64,000 bases of DNA, from assembly GCF_900108955.1 (NCBI RefSeq), contig NZ_FNYA01000002.1:1-64000 (forward strand), written 5' to 3'. Numbering within the stretch: position 1 is the stretch's first letter; every line of letters begins with the position of its first letter. The notes beneath the pieces are model-generated. The model ran no database searches and was not told where the DNA came from. It was given only the letters and a program-made list of their open reading frames with translations. The translations under genes were made by a program, and so were the position numbers. Of the stretch, positions 52,257 to 61,450 are shown one piece after another. Origin of the DNA: Flavobacterium terrigena (GTDB lineage: Bacteria; Bacteroidota; Bacteroidia; Flavobacteriales; Flavobacteriaceae).

Positions 52257-52907
52257 TTATTGATTTATTTTACGCGTTTTCATCTTATTCGAAATAAAAT
52301 AAATGATGATAATTTCTGCGACTAAAAGATTGAACGTCCAACCTAACCAAGCTACAATTCGGTAAGCCTCCATTTGTTGTGGATGAAATAGAAATACAAT
52401 GATGTATTTAAACAATCGTAATGATATTGCAGAAAGTGTTAAAGCAAAGCTTCTGATGGCAAATTTCTGATGGTTTATAATGTCTTTTTTCAGTATGAAA
52501 TAAACGGAAAGAAACGTAAAACTCATCCATAAAACAGACAAAATTACAAAGGCGGTTTTTGAAAAAATTCCTCCATTGGCATGATAGGACATTACCAAAC
52601 CACTTGGTCCTGAAAGAAATAAGATGATCACAGCATATACTCTACCCGACCAACGATGCACATTTATATACTTTCTTTTTATGGTTTTAGAAAACTGAAA
52701 AAAGCCCAAAATCATTAAAAAAATACTAGTGTAAACGTGAGTGAAAAACGCAATTTTATAATAATCTAAAGCAATTTCATCTTGTTTGATTCGTAAAAAT
52801 GCCACATCAGTGTTATATGGAATATATTGAAGCGTAATTAACAACAATAAAAAGGAGAAGTAAAAATAACTTCCCCAGATTATATATTTAGAAATTCTAG
52901 CAAACAT
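52257..52907 (-). CDS. DUF2306 domain membrane protein
   Basis: A 216-residue protein with about six membrane helices. The DUF2306 pattern is visible: YYKIAFFTHVYTSIFLMILGFFQFSK, then INVHRWSGRVYAVIILFLSGPSGLVMSYHANGG, and INHQKFAIRSFALTLSAISLRL. Conserved His residues in HVYTSI, VHRWSGR and NHQKF resemble heme-ligand spacing, but no function is known. Its start overlaps the stop of the YARHG gene, so the two are translationally coupled. Confidence 0.87.
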   Translation of the reverse strand: MFARISKYIIWGSYFYFSFLLLLITLQYIPYNTDVAFLRIKQDEIALDYYKIAFFTHVYTSIFLMILGFFQFSKTIKRKYINVHRWSGRVYAVIILFLSGPSGLVMSYHANGGIFSKTAFVILSVLWMSFTFLSVYFILKKDIINHQKFAIRSFALTLSAISLRLFKYIIVFLFHPQQMEAYRIVAWLGWTFNLLVAEIIIIYFISNKMKTRKINQ

Positions 52908-53872
52908 TATCTTCCGAAATGATCATAATATTCTTTCGCATTTTCTTCGTAGCGCAATAATAATGCTACGTTTTCTTTTTCAATCTTAGTCAAATCTTTA
53001 GTAACATCTGAAAAAACAGGCATATACCAAGAATGATAATCAAAGAAACCACGTAGTGTTTTATCTCGGAAAGCAAAACCATGACGCGCAAAAATTAAGT
53101 TTCTTAAGATGAAAACATCGCCTTTAGATAAGTTTTCGACCAATTCTTTTTTTAAGATTTCTGTAGAAGGATTTATTTTAAAAATAGTATCTGTAGTCGT
53201 AAAATATTGTTCATCATCATAAGATTGCTTAATTGGATTTCCCACGCTATCTTCAGAATCATATTCTACTTTTTTGATTGCAGATTTATGAAAATCTACA
53301 AATCTGTCTTCAATTTTATTATTCGGATTGTATTCAAATATTTTTTTAGATAGTTCTAATTTTCTCTTATTGATTTTGTTTTCTTTTACCTTGAATGCAT
53401 TCCATTTTCCAGAAAGCAGTGTGTCTTTCTTCTTGATTGTCAATACAAATTCACCGTCGGATTTTTCATTTCCTGGCTCTTTAACATTGATTTCGAAAGT
53501 AAAAGGCGTTTCAGTAACTTTTCCTTTAAACTTTTGAATATTTCCACTTACAATTGAATGCCCAATAATTTCAGTTCCTTTTATTTTATCAATCGAAAAG
53601 GTTATTTTTTTATTGTATTCATAATCTATTCCAAAAAAATCTTCATCAATATATTCTTCTTCGTTTTCATTTTGTGGCATATCATCTGTAAATTGACCAA
53701 CCCAATATCCTAGCAAATCTGCTTTTGTGGTAATGGTCAAATTAGTATTAATTGTAGGTTCATCAAACTTGATGTTTTCTGCAATTAAAAAATCGTTATT
53801 CACTTCTGTTTTAATCGCGTCTTTGCAACCAAACAAGGAAATTGCCAATGCGAAATAGATGATTTTTTTCAT
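52907..53872 (-). CDS. YARHG domain lipoprotein
   Basis: A 321-residue lipoprotein with signal and lipobox MKKIIYFALAISLFGC. A beta-rich middle (DLLGYWVGQF, KITFSIDKIKGTEIIGHSI) is followed by a charged segment. The C-terminal YARHG domain reads NLIFARHGFAFRDKTLRGFFDYHSWYM, with KIEKENVALLLRYE after it; the family is thought to be extracellular and may act on peptidoglycan or protein, unproven. The frame extends to 53944, but the extension (MLILVNIIGTM) precedes the lipoprotein signal, so the ATG at 53872 is used. It is coupled to the DUF2306 gene. Confidence 0.88.
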   Translation of the reverse strand: MKKIIYFALAISLFGCKDAIKTEVNNDFLIAENIKFDEPTINTNLTITTKADLLGYWVGQFTDDMPQNENEEEYIDEDFFGIDYEYNKKITFSIDKIKGTEIIGHSIVSGNIQKFKGKVTETPFTFEINVKEPGNEKSDGEFVLTIKKKDTLLSGKWNAFKVKENKINKRKLELSKKIFEYNPNNKIEDRFVDFHKSAIKKVEYDSEDSVGNPIKQSYDDEQYFTTTDTIFKINPSTEILKKELVENLSKGDVFILRNLIFARHGFAFRDKTLRGFFDYHSWYMPVFSDVTKDLTKIEKENVALLLRYEENAKEYYDHFGR

Positions 53873-53964
53873 AATTCTGTGAGTTAAATTGGTTGAATGG
53901 AGAATATCAAACATCGTACCAATTATATTAACTAAAATTAACATAATTTATTGGATAAAAAAAA

Positions 53965-53999
53965 TACCCGATAATTTCTTATCAGGCATTTTAAAAATA
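53965..53999 (-). terminator. Terminator after the E2 gene
   Basis: In minus-strand sense TGCCTGATAA pairs with TTATCGGGTA (two G-U pairs), followed by eight T. Confidence 0.75.
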
Positions 54000-54013
54000 T
54001 GTTTTTTAGATGC

Positions 54014-55306
54014 TTAGAAATCTCTATTGATATCAAATGCTTCTAAATAATCTGCTACACGTTTTACGAAACTTCCACCTAAAGCACCATCTACAACTCT
54101 ATGGTCATAAGAGTGAGATAAGAACATTTTCTGACGGATTCCAATGAAGTCACCTTCTGGAGTTTCAATAACTGCTGGTACTTTTCTAATCGCTCCTAAA
54201 GCTAAAATACCAACTTGTGGTTGATTGATAATTGGCGTACCAAAAACTGAACCAAATGTACCAACATTAGTAACTGTATAAGTTCCACCTTGCGTATCGT
54301 CTGGTTTTAATTTTCCAGCTTTAGCACGACTTCCTAAATCGTTAACCGCTTTTGCCATTCCAACTAAATTTAATTGATCTGCATTTTTAATTACAGGAAC
54401 AATTAAGTTTCCGTTTGGTAAAGCTGCTGCCATTCCTAAATTGATGTTTTTACGTTTGATAATGTAATCACCATCAACAGAAATATTCATTCCTGGGAAA
54501 TCTTTTAACGCTTTTGCAACCGCTTCCATCATAATTGGAGTGAATGTTAACTTTTCACCTTCGCGTTTTTCGAAAGCAGTTTTCACTTTATCTCTCCATT
54601 TTACAATGTTTGTTACATCTACTTCAATAAACGACTGCACGTGTGCTGAAGTTTGTACCGAAGCTACCATGTAACCAGAAATTAATTTACGCATTCTGTC
54701 CATTTCCACAATTTCGTCTCCACCATTTACTGACGGAGCTACTTTTTCAGTAGGAACTGGAGCTGAAGCAACTGGAGTTGCTACTTTTGCTGCAACAGGT
54801 TGATTACCTCTATTCGCAATATATTTTAAAATATCTTCTTTGTTTACACGACCATCTTTACCAGAACCTGCAATAGATTCTAATTCTGCTAAAGAAATCC
54901 CTTCTTCTTTTGCCATGTTTTTTACTAATGGTGAAAAGAATTTATCTGAACTTGAAAAATCTGCTGGAGCTGCAACTTCTTTTGCTACTTCAACTGTTTT
55001 AACAACTTCTGCAACTGGCGTTGCTACTGCTTCAGTTGTAGCTGCAGGAGTAGAAACTGCACCACCTTCTGTTTCAATAATGGCAATTGTTTGTCCAACT
55101 TGAACCACATCATCCACATTAAACAAAATTTCAACTAAAGTTCCAGAAACTTCAGAAGGCACTTCGCTATCTACTTTGTCTGTAGCAATTTCTAAAACCG
55201 CTTCGTCCATTTCAATGGTTTCGCCAACTTTTTTTAACCAATTTGTAATGGTTGCTTCCGCAACACTCTCTCCCATTTTAGGAAGTTTCAATTCAAATCT
55301 TGCCAT
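54014..55306 (-). CDS. 2-oxoacid dehydrogenase E2 component (dihydrolipoamide acyltransferase)
   Basis: E2 transfers the acyl group from lipoate to CoA in a 2-oxoacid dehydrogenase complex. The 430-residue protein has one lipoyl domain (MARFELKLPKMGESV; lipoyl-Lys44 in EIATDKVDSEVPSE), an Ala/Val/Thr-rich linker, an E1/E3-binding domain (FSPLVKNMAKEEGISLAELESIAGSGKDGRVNKEDIL) and the catalytic domain ending SHSYDHRVVDGALGGSF with the active-site His and Asp. The single lipoyl domain fits branched-chain or general acyl types; no E1 or E3 gene is next to it. Confidence 0.94.
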   Translation of the reverse strand: MARFELKLPKMGESVAEATITNWLKKVGETIEMDEAVLEIATDKVDSEVPSEVSGTLVEILFNVDDVVQVGQTIAIIETEGGAVSTPAATTEAVATPVAEVVKTVEVAKEVAAPADFSSSDKFFSPLVKNMAKEEGISLAELESIAGSGKDGRVNKEDILKYIANRGNQPVAAKVATPVASAPVPTEKVAPSVNGGDEIVEMDRMRKLISGYMVASVQTSAHVQSFIEVDVTNIVKWRDKVKTAFEKREGEKLTFTPIMMEAVAKALKDFPGMNISVDGDYIIKRKNINLGMAAALPNGNLIVPVIKNADQLNLVGMAKAVNDLGSRAKAGKLKPDDTQGGTYTVTNVGTFGSVFGTPIINQPQVGILALGAIRKVPAVIETPEGDFIGIRQKMFLSHSYDHRVVDGALGGSFVKRVADYLEAFDINRDF

Positions 55307-55343
55307 ATTATTATTGTAATGTTGTGTTTTAATCTTTGGAATA

Positions 55344-55351
55344 CAAAATTA
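55344..55351 (-). promoter_or_regulatory. -7 box for the E2 gene
   Basis: Minus-strand TAATTTTG matches TAnnTTTG, giving a leader of about 31 nt. Confidence 0.6.
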
Positions 55352-55390
55352 ATAAATATTTTGATGTTTTATCACGAAATAATCAAAAAA

Positions 55391-56515
55391 TCAAAAATTT
55401 ATAACTTGACCTCTATCATTTGCATTATTACTACCAATTAGGTAATTTGATTGCGAAATATAGTTCTTAAAAGTAATATTCTTCGATTTATTTTTTTCCA
55501 TAAAATCGATAATTTCTGAAAAAGAAAAAGAATTCACATCAAAAACCACTTCAATATTTAAATTTTCGATAGTTGCAAATTGCTTAAAATCAGTTAAATA
55601 TTCTTGTGGTTTATTTAAATTCAATTGAAGAATTTCTTTTGAAAAAACGATATATTTATCAATATTTCTAACCGTATTTTTTTGTTGTTTTTGTTTAAAA
55701 ATCGTAAAAACGAAGCTTCCAACTTGCATCATCACATCAAAAACTACCGACTTTTTAAAATGTTTTTTATAGAAAAATTGCATCGCTTCACGAAAACGTT
55801 TTAAATATTTCTCATCACGAACGGTGCTTTCTCCTTTATAATGAATCACCGATGTTTCATGAAAATAGAAATTCTCTTTTCCTAGTTTCTGAATCATATA
55901 ACTCAAATCGATATCATCCGAATACATAAAGCAATTTTCATCAAAACCGCCCACTTGCAAATACAAATCGCGTTTCAAAACCATAAAAGCACCAACTAAA
56001 ATATCCACTTTCCCAGATTGATTTTCGGTAAGATGTTGCGCATAATATTTTCCAAAAGAATTCGAAATTTTATACAATCCGAAAATTTTGGTAAAGGCAA
56101 CCCAAGGAGTTGGAACGCCACGTTTGCTTTCTGGAAGAAAATTTCCAGTTCCGTCGATAAGTTTACATCCGATAATTCCAAGTTGTGAATTGTGAGTTGC
56201 GAATTGTGAATTCAGGATTTTCTCAAAAGCATCTTCTGCAACAATAGTATCAGGATTTAAAATGCAAATATATTCGCCTTTCGCTTCAGCAACCGCAATA
56301 TTGTTTCCTTTCGGAAAACCAACATTTACTGGATTTTCAATCAATTTAATCATTGGAAACAATTGTTTCATCATTTCGCAACTATCATCCGAAGAATTAT
56401 TATCGACTACAATAATTTCAGCATCAAGATTCGTAAGTGCTTTTTGAACACTTAAAACACATTGTTCTAAAAAGTAGCGAACGTTATAGTTGAGGATGAT
56501 TACGGATAGTTGCAT
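55391..56515 (-). CDS. Glycosyltransferase family 2 protein
   Basis: A 374-residue GT-A-fold transferase with the family 2 start MQLSVIILNYNVRYFLEQCVL, then IIVVDNNSSDDSCEMM and NVGFPKGNNIAVAEAKGEYICILNPDTIVAEDA. Later come GAFMVLKRDLYLQVGGFDENCFMYSDDIDLSY and VIHYKGESTVRDEKYLKRF, as in rhamnosyltransferase-like enzymes of cell-surface polysaccharides. About 100 C-terminal residues form an extra region. Residues about 100-112 (LNSQFATHNSQLG) are encoded by a 7-bp-periodic array, an unusual insertion. The acceptor is unknown. Confidence 0.93.
   Translation of the reverse strand: MQLSVIILNYNVRYFLEQCVLSVQKALTNLDAEIIVVDNNSSDDSCEMMKQLFPMIKLIENPVNVGFPKGNNIAVAEAKGEYICILNPDTIVAEDAFEKILNSQFATHNSQLGIIGCKLIDGTGNFLPESKRGVPTPWVAFTKIFGLYKISNSFGKYYAQHLTENQSGKVDILVGAFMVLKRDLYLQVGGFDENCFMYSDDIDLSYMIQKLGKENFYFHETSVIHYKGESTVRDEKYLKRFREAMQFFYKKHFKKSVVFDVMMQVGSFVFTIFKQKQQKNTVRNIDKYIVFSKEILQLNLNKPQEYLTDFKQFATIENLNIEVVFDVNSFSFSEIIDFMEKNKSKNITFKNYISQSNYLIGSNNANDRGQVINF
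56183..56217 (-). repeat. 7-bp-periodic array inside the glycosyltransferase gene
   Basis: Five heptamers in register (plus-strand TTGTGAA twice, TTGCGAA and TTGTGAG between them) lie within the coding sequence at about residues 100-111, between conserved parts of the fold. Confidence 0.75.
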
Positions 56516-56625
56516 TGTGCGAAGATAAAGAAACTTTGTTTTTAATAAAACCTTAACAAAATAATTAAAAAAAAACTTAATATCTTAGTGAATTGAAAAT
56601 TTTAATTATTCTAACCAAAAACAAG

Positions 56626-58476
56626 ATGAAGTTTATTTTAAATACCGTTTTACTTTTATTGTCGTTTTCCATGTTTTCTCAGGAAGACATTAAGACCAAT
56701 TATGACAAAAAAGAAGTTTACATAACCATGAGAGATGGCGCTAAACTATTTACAGCAATTTACACTCCTAAAGACATTTCTAAAAATAAAAAATACCCAA
56801 TTTTGATGCAAAGAACATGTTATAGTATTGCGCCATATGGAGTAGAAAACTATAAAAAAACTTTAGGACCAAATACATTTTTATCTAAAGACAAATACAT
56901 TTTTGTTTATCAAGATGTTAGAGGACGATATATGAGTGAAGGTGTTTTTACCAACATGACACCGCAAGTAGTTCATAAAACCAAGAAAGATATTGACGAA
57001 AGTACTGACACATACGACACGGTAGATTGGTTAATAAAAAACATCGATTTTAATAATGGTAAAGTTGGTCAATATGGAATATCATATCCTGGTTTTTACT
57101 CAGCAGTTGGTACTTTAGCAAAACATCCAGCCTTAGTTGCGTCTTCGCCTCAAGCGCCAATTTCCGATTTCTTTTTTGATGATTTTCATCATAATGGAGC
57201 TTTCGTAATGGGTTATTTTAAAACTTTTCCTGTATTTGGCGTTCAAAAAACCAAAGCTGAAGATAAAGCATGGTATTCTGACCAATCCATAAAAACGACA
57301 TCAAAAGATGGATCTGTTTTTTATAATGAAATCGGCACATTAAAAGAAGGTGTTGATAAATATTATAAGAATAACTTTTTCATGCAAGAAATAGTGAATC
57401 ATCCAAATTATGATGAATTTTGGAAATCTAGAAATTTACTTCCACATTTAAAAGACATTAACCATGCTGTAATGACTGTGGGTGGTTGGTTTGACGCAGA
57501 AGATTTAGCGGGTCCGTTAAACATTTATAAAACGATAGAAAAAAATAATCTTAAAGCTAAAAACACAATAGTAATGGGGCCATTTTCTCATGGTGGATGG
57601 TCTAGAGAGTCTGGTAAACATTTCCATAATAATATTTATTTTGGTGACAGTATTGCTACTTTTTATCAAAAAAACATCGAAGCTAAATTCTTTAATCATT
57701 ATTTAAAAGGAAACTCAAAAAATGCGGTAGCTCTTCCAGAAGCTTATATGTTTGACACTGGAAAAAAAGAATGGGCAGAATTTTCAAATTGGCCACCAAA
57801 AAACAATACTAAATTAAATTTTTATCTAAACTCAGACGGAAAAATAGCGAATCAAAAACCTACAAATTCATCATACTCTGAATATTATAGCGATCCAAAC
57901 AAACCTGTTCCAAGCAGTATCAATTACAGTGATATGACTGGTTTTACACCACGAAATTATATGTCTGAGGATCAAAGATTTGCTTTAAACAGACCAGATG
58001 TTTTAACTTTCACAACTGAATACCTAACGGAAGACATCACGCTTGCTGGAGAAATTATGGCTAAATTAAAAATTGAATCAACTTCTTCAGATGCTGATTT
58101 TATTGTGAAAGTAATTGATATTTATCCTTCAGATGAACCTCAAAACAAAGACAAACCAAATGTTTTGTACGCTAATTACCATCAAATGGTTAGAAGTGAA
58201 GTAATGCCAGCTCGTTTTAGAAACAGCTTTGAAACACCAGTAGCATTAACTCCAAATACAGCTACTGATGTAAATTTCAGATTACAAGATGTTTTACATA
58301 CTTTTAAAAAAGGACATAAAATTCAAATACAAATTCAAAGTACTTGTTATCCGTTATTTGCAGTTAATCCTCAAAAATTTCTAGAAAACCCTTATTTAGC
58401 TAATAAAGAAGACTATACAAAATCATTCATAAAAGTTTTAAATGAGAGTTTCATTGAAGTAGAAATAGTAAAATAA
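56626..58476 (+). CDS. Exported CocE/NonD family hydrolase
   Basis: A 616-residue alpha/beta hydrolase of the X-Pro dipeptidyl-peptidase S15/CocE family. Signal peptide MKFILNTVLLLLSFSMFSQ. Motifs: the oxyanion-type YSIAPYG region, the nucleophile elbow GQYGISYPGFYSAV, GGWFDAEDLAGPL with the acid, and GPFSHGGW with His. The C-terminal jelly-roll domain (LAGEIMAKLKIESTSSDADFIVKVIDIYP) is typical. Relatives are alpha-amino-acid ester hydrolases or peptidases. The frame starts at a TTG at 56593, but the signal peptide begins at the ATG at 56626. Confidence 0.92.
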   Translation: MKFILNTVLLLLSFSMFSQEDIKTNYDKKEVYITMRDGAKLFTAIYTPKDISKNKKYPILMQRTCYSIAPYGVENYKKTLGPNTFLSKDKYIFVYQDVRGRYMSEGVFTNMTPQVVHKTKKDIDESTDTYDTVDWLIKNIDFNNGKVGQYGISYPGFYSAVGTLAKHPALVASSPQAPISDFFFDDFHHNGAFVMGYFKTFPVFGVQKTKAEDKAWYSDQSIKTTSKDGSVFYNEIGTLKEGVDKYYKNNFFMQEIVNHPNYDEFWKSRNLLPHLKDINHAVMTVGGWFDAEDLAGPLNIYKTIEKNNLKAKNTIVMGPFSHGGWSRESGKHFHNNIYFGDSIATFYQKNIEAKFFNHYLKGNSKNAVALPEAYMFDTGKKEWAEFSNWPPKNNTKLNFYLNSDGKIANQKPTNSSYSEYYSDPNKPVPSSINYSDMTGFTPRNYMSEDQRFALNRPDVLTFTTEYLTEDITLAGEIMAKLKIESTSSDADFIVKVIDIYPSDEPQNKDKPNVLYANYHQMVRSEVMPARFRNSFETPVALTPNTATDVNFRLQDVLHTFKKGHKIQIQIQSTCYPLFAVNPQKFLENPYLANKEDYTKSFIKVLNESFIEVEIVK

Positions 58477-58479
58477 TAC

Positions 58480-58507
58480 AAAAGCCGTCCTAATCGACGG
58501 CTTTTTA
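58480..58507 (+). terminator. Terminator after the CocE-like gene
   Basis: AAAAGCCGTC and GACGGCTTTT pair around a 6-base loop, followed by T. Confidence 0.88.
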
Positions 58508-58545
58508 TTTACTTGTAAAAGATTGCTTCGTTCTATTCAATAACC

Positions 58546-58553
58546 TATTTTTG
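58546..58553 (+). promoter_or_regulatory. -7 box for the ABC-F gene
   Basis: TATTTTTG matches TAnnTTTG. The frame start at 58565 would leave a leader of only about 5 nt, so the ATG at 58592 is preferred. Confidence 0.55.
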
Positions 58554-58591
58554 CAATTCGAAAAATGAACTTCGAGTTTAGCATTAAGAAA

Positions 58592-60451
58592 ATGAATTAC
58601 CTTTCAGTAGAAAACATATCAAAATCATACGGAGAACGTGTACTTTTTAAAGACATTTCTTTCGGAATTAATAAAGACCAAAAAATTGCTTTTATAGCGA
58701 AAAATGGTTCGGGTAAAACCACCATTATGAATATTATTAATGGTTTTGATGAACCAGATACTGGGCAAGTTGTAATTCGTAAAGGAATTAAAATGGCATT
58801 TTTGAGTCAGAATTTTAATTTACAAGATGAATTAACAATTGAAGAAAGCATTTTTGCATCGGATAATGAAGTTTTACAAGTTATTAGAAACTACGAAAAA
58901 GCGTTAGAAAATCCGGAAGACGAAGAAAAATATCAGAAAGCTTTTGATGATATGGATCGTTTTAATGCTTGGGATTTCGAAACACAATACAAACAAATTT
59001 TATCGAAATTAAAGTTAGAGGATTTAAAACTGAAAGTAAAAAAACTTTCAGGTGGACAAAAAAAGCGTTTGTCATTAGCGATCATTTTAATTAATAGACC
59101 CGATTTATTAATCTTAGATGAGCCAACCAATCACTTGGATTTAGAGATGATTGAATGGTTAGAAGATTATTTCGCCAAAGAAAATATTACGTTATTTATG
59201 GTTACGCACGACCGTTTCTTTTTAGAGCGTGTTTGTAACGAAATTATTGAATTAGATAACGGAAAACTATACCAATACAAAGGAAATTATTCGTATTATT
59301 TAGAGAAAAAAGAAGAACGTCAAATTTCTGAAAACTCTAGTATTGATAAGGCTCAAAACCTTTTCATTAAGGAATTAGCTTGGATGCGCCGTCAACCAAA
59401 AGCAAGAACTACCAAATCGAAATCGCGTCAAGATGATTTTTACGTGATTAAGGAAAAAGCGGAAAGTCGTCGTAAGGAAAATGTGGTGGAGCTTGAGATT
59501 AATATGGAACGAATGGGAAGCAAGATTATCGAAATGGTAAAATTGAACAAAAATTTCCCTGACAGAACCATTTTAAAAGACTTTACATACGCTTTTCAAC
59601 GTGGTGAACGTATTGGAATTATTGGTAAAAATGGAACTGGAAAATCAACTTTCTTAAACATATTAACCAAAACTATGGAACCAGATTCTGGTAAAGTAAT
59701 TATTGGTGATACGATTAAAATTGGGTATTACACACAAAGTGGAATTAATCCAAAACCGGGACAAAAAGTTATTGATATTATTAAAGAATACGGAGAATAT
59801 ATTCCGTTAACGAAAGGAAAAATTATTTCGGCTTCTCAATTGTTAGAGCGTTTCTTATTTGATGCAAAAAAACAATATGATTTCGTTGAAAAATTGAGTG
59901 GTGGTGAATTAAAACGTTTGTATTTATGTACAGTTTTAATTCAGAATCCGAATTTCTTAATTTTGGATGAACCAACTAACGATTTAGATATTGTTACGTT
60001 AAATGTATTAGAAAGTTTCTTACTTGATTTCCCTGGATGCTTACTTGTTGTGAGTCATGACAGGTATTTTATGGATAAAATTGTAGATCACTTATTTGTA
60101 TTTAGAGGTCAAGGTGAAATTGAAGATTTCCCAGGAAATTACTCTGATTTCAGAAGTTATGAAGATTCTGCAGAACCGAAGGTTTTAAATAGCGTTAGCA
60201 CAGATAAAGGAAGTTGGAAAGAAAAAACGGTTAAAGCGGGTTTAAACTTCAACGAGCAAAAAGAATTCAATAAAATTGAAAAAGAAATTAAAGATTTAGA
60301 ATACCAAAAGAAACAAATTGAACTAGAATTCGCTGACGGAAAAGTGGCCGATGATAAAATTGAAGCGAAAGCGAATGAATTGCAAAAAGTGATTCAAACT
60401 TTGGAAGAGAAAGAAGAACGTTGGTTTGAATTATCAAGTAAAATTGAGTAG
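58592..60451 (+). CDS. ABC-F family ATPase
   Basis: A 619-residue soluble protein with two ABC ATPase domains and no membrane segment. Domain 1 has AKNGSGKTTIMN, LSGGQKKRLSLA and LLILDEPTNHLDLEMIEWL; domain 2 has GKNGTGKSTFLN, LSGGELKRLYLC and FLILDEPTNDLD. A P-site-tRNA-interaction-type linker lies between them, with WMRRQPKARTTKSKSRQDDF. A C-terminal coiled coil follows (KIEKEIKDLEYQKKQIELEFADG). This is close to the Uup/YdiF-type branch that acts on stalled ribosomes. The alternative start at 58565 cannot be excluded. Confidence 0.93.
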   Translation: MNYLSVENISKSYGERVLFKDISFGINKDQKIAFIAKNGSGKTTIMNIINGFDEPDTGQVVIRKGIKMAFLSQNFNLQDELTIEESIFASDNEVLQVIRNYEKALENPEDEEKYQKAFDDMDRFNAWDFETQYKQILSKLKLEDLKLKVKKLSGGQKKRLSLAIILINRPDLLILDEPTNHLDLEMIEWLEDYFAKENITLFMVTHDRFFLERVCNEIIELDNGKLYQYKGNYSYYLEKKEERQISENSSIDKAQNLFIKELAWMRRQPKARTTKSKSRQDDFYVIKEKAESRRKENVVELEINMERMGSKIIEMVKLNKNFPDRTILKDFTYAFQRGERIGIIGKNGTGKSTFLNILTKTMEPDSGKVIIGDTIKIGYYTQSGINPKPGQKVIDIIKEYGEYIPLTKGKIISASQLLERFLFDAKKQYDFVEKLSGGELKRLYLCTVLIQNPNFLILDEPTNDLDIVTLNVLESFLLDFPGCLLVVSHDRYFMDKIVDHLFVFRGQGEIEDFPGNYSDFRSYEDSAEPKVLNSVSTDKGSWKEKTVKAGLNFNEQKEFNKIEKEIKDLEYQKKQIELEFADGKVADDKIEAKANELQKVIQTLEEKEERWFELSSKIE

Positions 60452-60457
60452 TTAGTT

Positions 60458-60528
60458 GTCATTTCGACGTTAGGAGAAATCTCATAAAGAAATTCAGAAT
60501 ATGGGATTTCTCCTAACGTCGAAATGAC
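60458..60528. repeat. 71-bp palindromic element, copy B
   Basis: GTCATTTCGACGTTAGGAGA on the left is matched on the right by the exact reverse complement over 21 bp or more, so the element is a nearly perfect hairpin around an AT-rich centre (AATTCAGAATATG). It is the same length as the copy at 28838-28908 and shares its arms and centre. It lies just after the ABC-F stop. Confidence 0.88.
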
Positions 60529-60545
60529 AAAACTATTTTTATATT

Positions 60546-61400
60546 ATGTTGAAAATGTTACAACAAATTAAATCCTACATAAAATTCCTTTATCACTCCA
60601 AAAACGAACACGGCGTGCATTCGCCATTTGTGTTTAATTTGATTACGAAATGCTTTTACGATAAAGTAAAATTTCCTGAATATTCAACATTAAAAAATTA
60701 TAGAAATGCGCTTTTAGCAAACAAAAACACGATTGAAGTCACCGATTTTGGAGCAGGTTCACGCGTTTTTAAATCGAATACTAGAGAAATATCAAAAATT
60801 GCAAAAAACGCTGGAATTTCTCCAAAAAATGCCGAATTATTATTCAGAATTGTCAAGTATTTTCAACCAGAAAGTATTTTAGAAATTGGCACATCTTTAG
60901 GATTGGCGACTTCTGCTCTATCTTTAGGAAAAAAAAATTCTAAAATAATTACTTTAGAAGGTTGTCCGAATACATTGGCTATCGCCGAAAAAATGTTTCA
61001 AGTTTCAAGTTTCAAGTTACCAAAAAATACGATTCAATTTGTAAATACAGAATTTTCAAGCTATTTCAAAAACCTGAAACCTGAAACTTTAAACAAACCA
61101 CAAATCTTCGATTTGATTTACTTCGATGGAAACCATTCTCAAAAAGCTACTTTAGAGTATTTTGAATTATTATTACCAACAATTACAAATGATTCTGTTT
61201 GGATTTTTGACGATATTCATTGGTCGGAAGAAATGGAAAACACTTGGGAAACCATAAAAAAACATCCCAAAGTAAAAGTTACTATTGATACCTTCCAATG
61301 GGGAATTGTGTTTTTTAGAGCCGAACAAGAAAAAGAACATTTCGTAATAAATCCTGACAAATCCTTTTTATCTAGATTCTACGAATTTTGTAGGTTGTAA
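60546..61400 (+). CDS. Class I SAM-dependent methyltransferase
   Basis: A 284-residue protein. The N-terminus (KFLYHSKNEHGVHSPFVFNLITKCFYD) is typical of a flavobacterial group of O-methyltransferase-like proteins. The SAM-binding motif I is SILEIGTSLGLATSALSL, with acidic TLEGCPNTLAIAEKMF after it. Further on are IFDLIYFDGNHS and WIFDDIHWSEEMENTWE. The substrate is unknown. Two 7-bp-periodic arrays in inverted orientation lie in the gene (60995-61022 and 61073-61093), coding for VSSFKLPKN and NLKPETLNK. No promoter was recognised; it may be read from the ABC-F promoter. Confidence 0.88.
   Translation: MLKMLQQIKSYIKFLYHSKNEHGVHSPFVFNLITKCFYDKVKFPEYSTLKNYRNALLANKNTIEVTDFGAGSRVFKSNTREISKIAKNAGISPKNAELLFRIVKYFQPESILEIGTSLGLATSALSLGKKNSKIITLEGCPNTLAIAEKMFQVSSFKLPKNTIQFVNTEFSSYFKNLKPETLNKPQIFDLIYFDGNHSQKATLEYFELLLPTITNDSVWIFDDIHWSEEMENTWETIKKHPKVKVTIDTFQWGIVFFRAEQEKEHFVINPDKSFLSRFYEFCRL
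60995..61093 (+). repeat. Inverted pair of 7-bp-periodic arrays inside the methyltransferase gene
   Basis: GTTTCAA occurs three times in tandem from 60995; CCTGAAA occurs twice from 61073, followed by CTTTAAA. The reverse complement of 60995-61018 agrees with 61071-61094 at 21 of 24 positions, so the two can pair around 52 bp of coding sequence. Confidence 0.75.
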
Positions 61401-61401
61401 A

Positions 61402-61440
61402 TAAATTAAAAGCTCGAATAAAATCGAGCTTTTAATTTAT
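61402..61440. terminator. Bidirectional terminator between convergent genes
   Basis: AAATTAAAAGCTCGA and TCGAGCTTTTAATTT pair around a short loop, between the methyltransferase gene (+) and the delta-60 gene (-). Confidence 0.9.
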
Positions 61441-61450
61441 TACTTATTAT

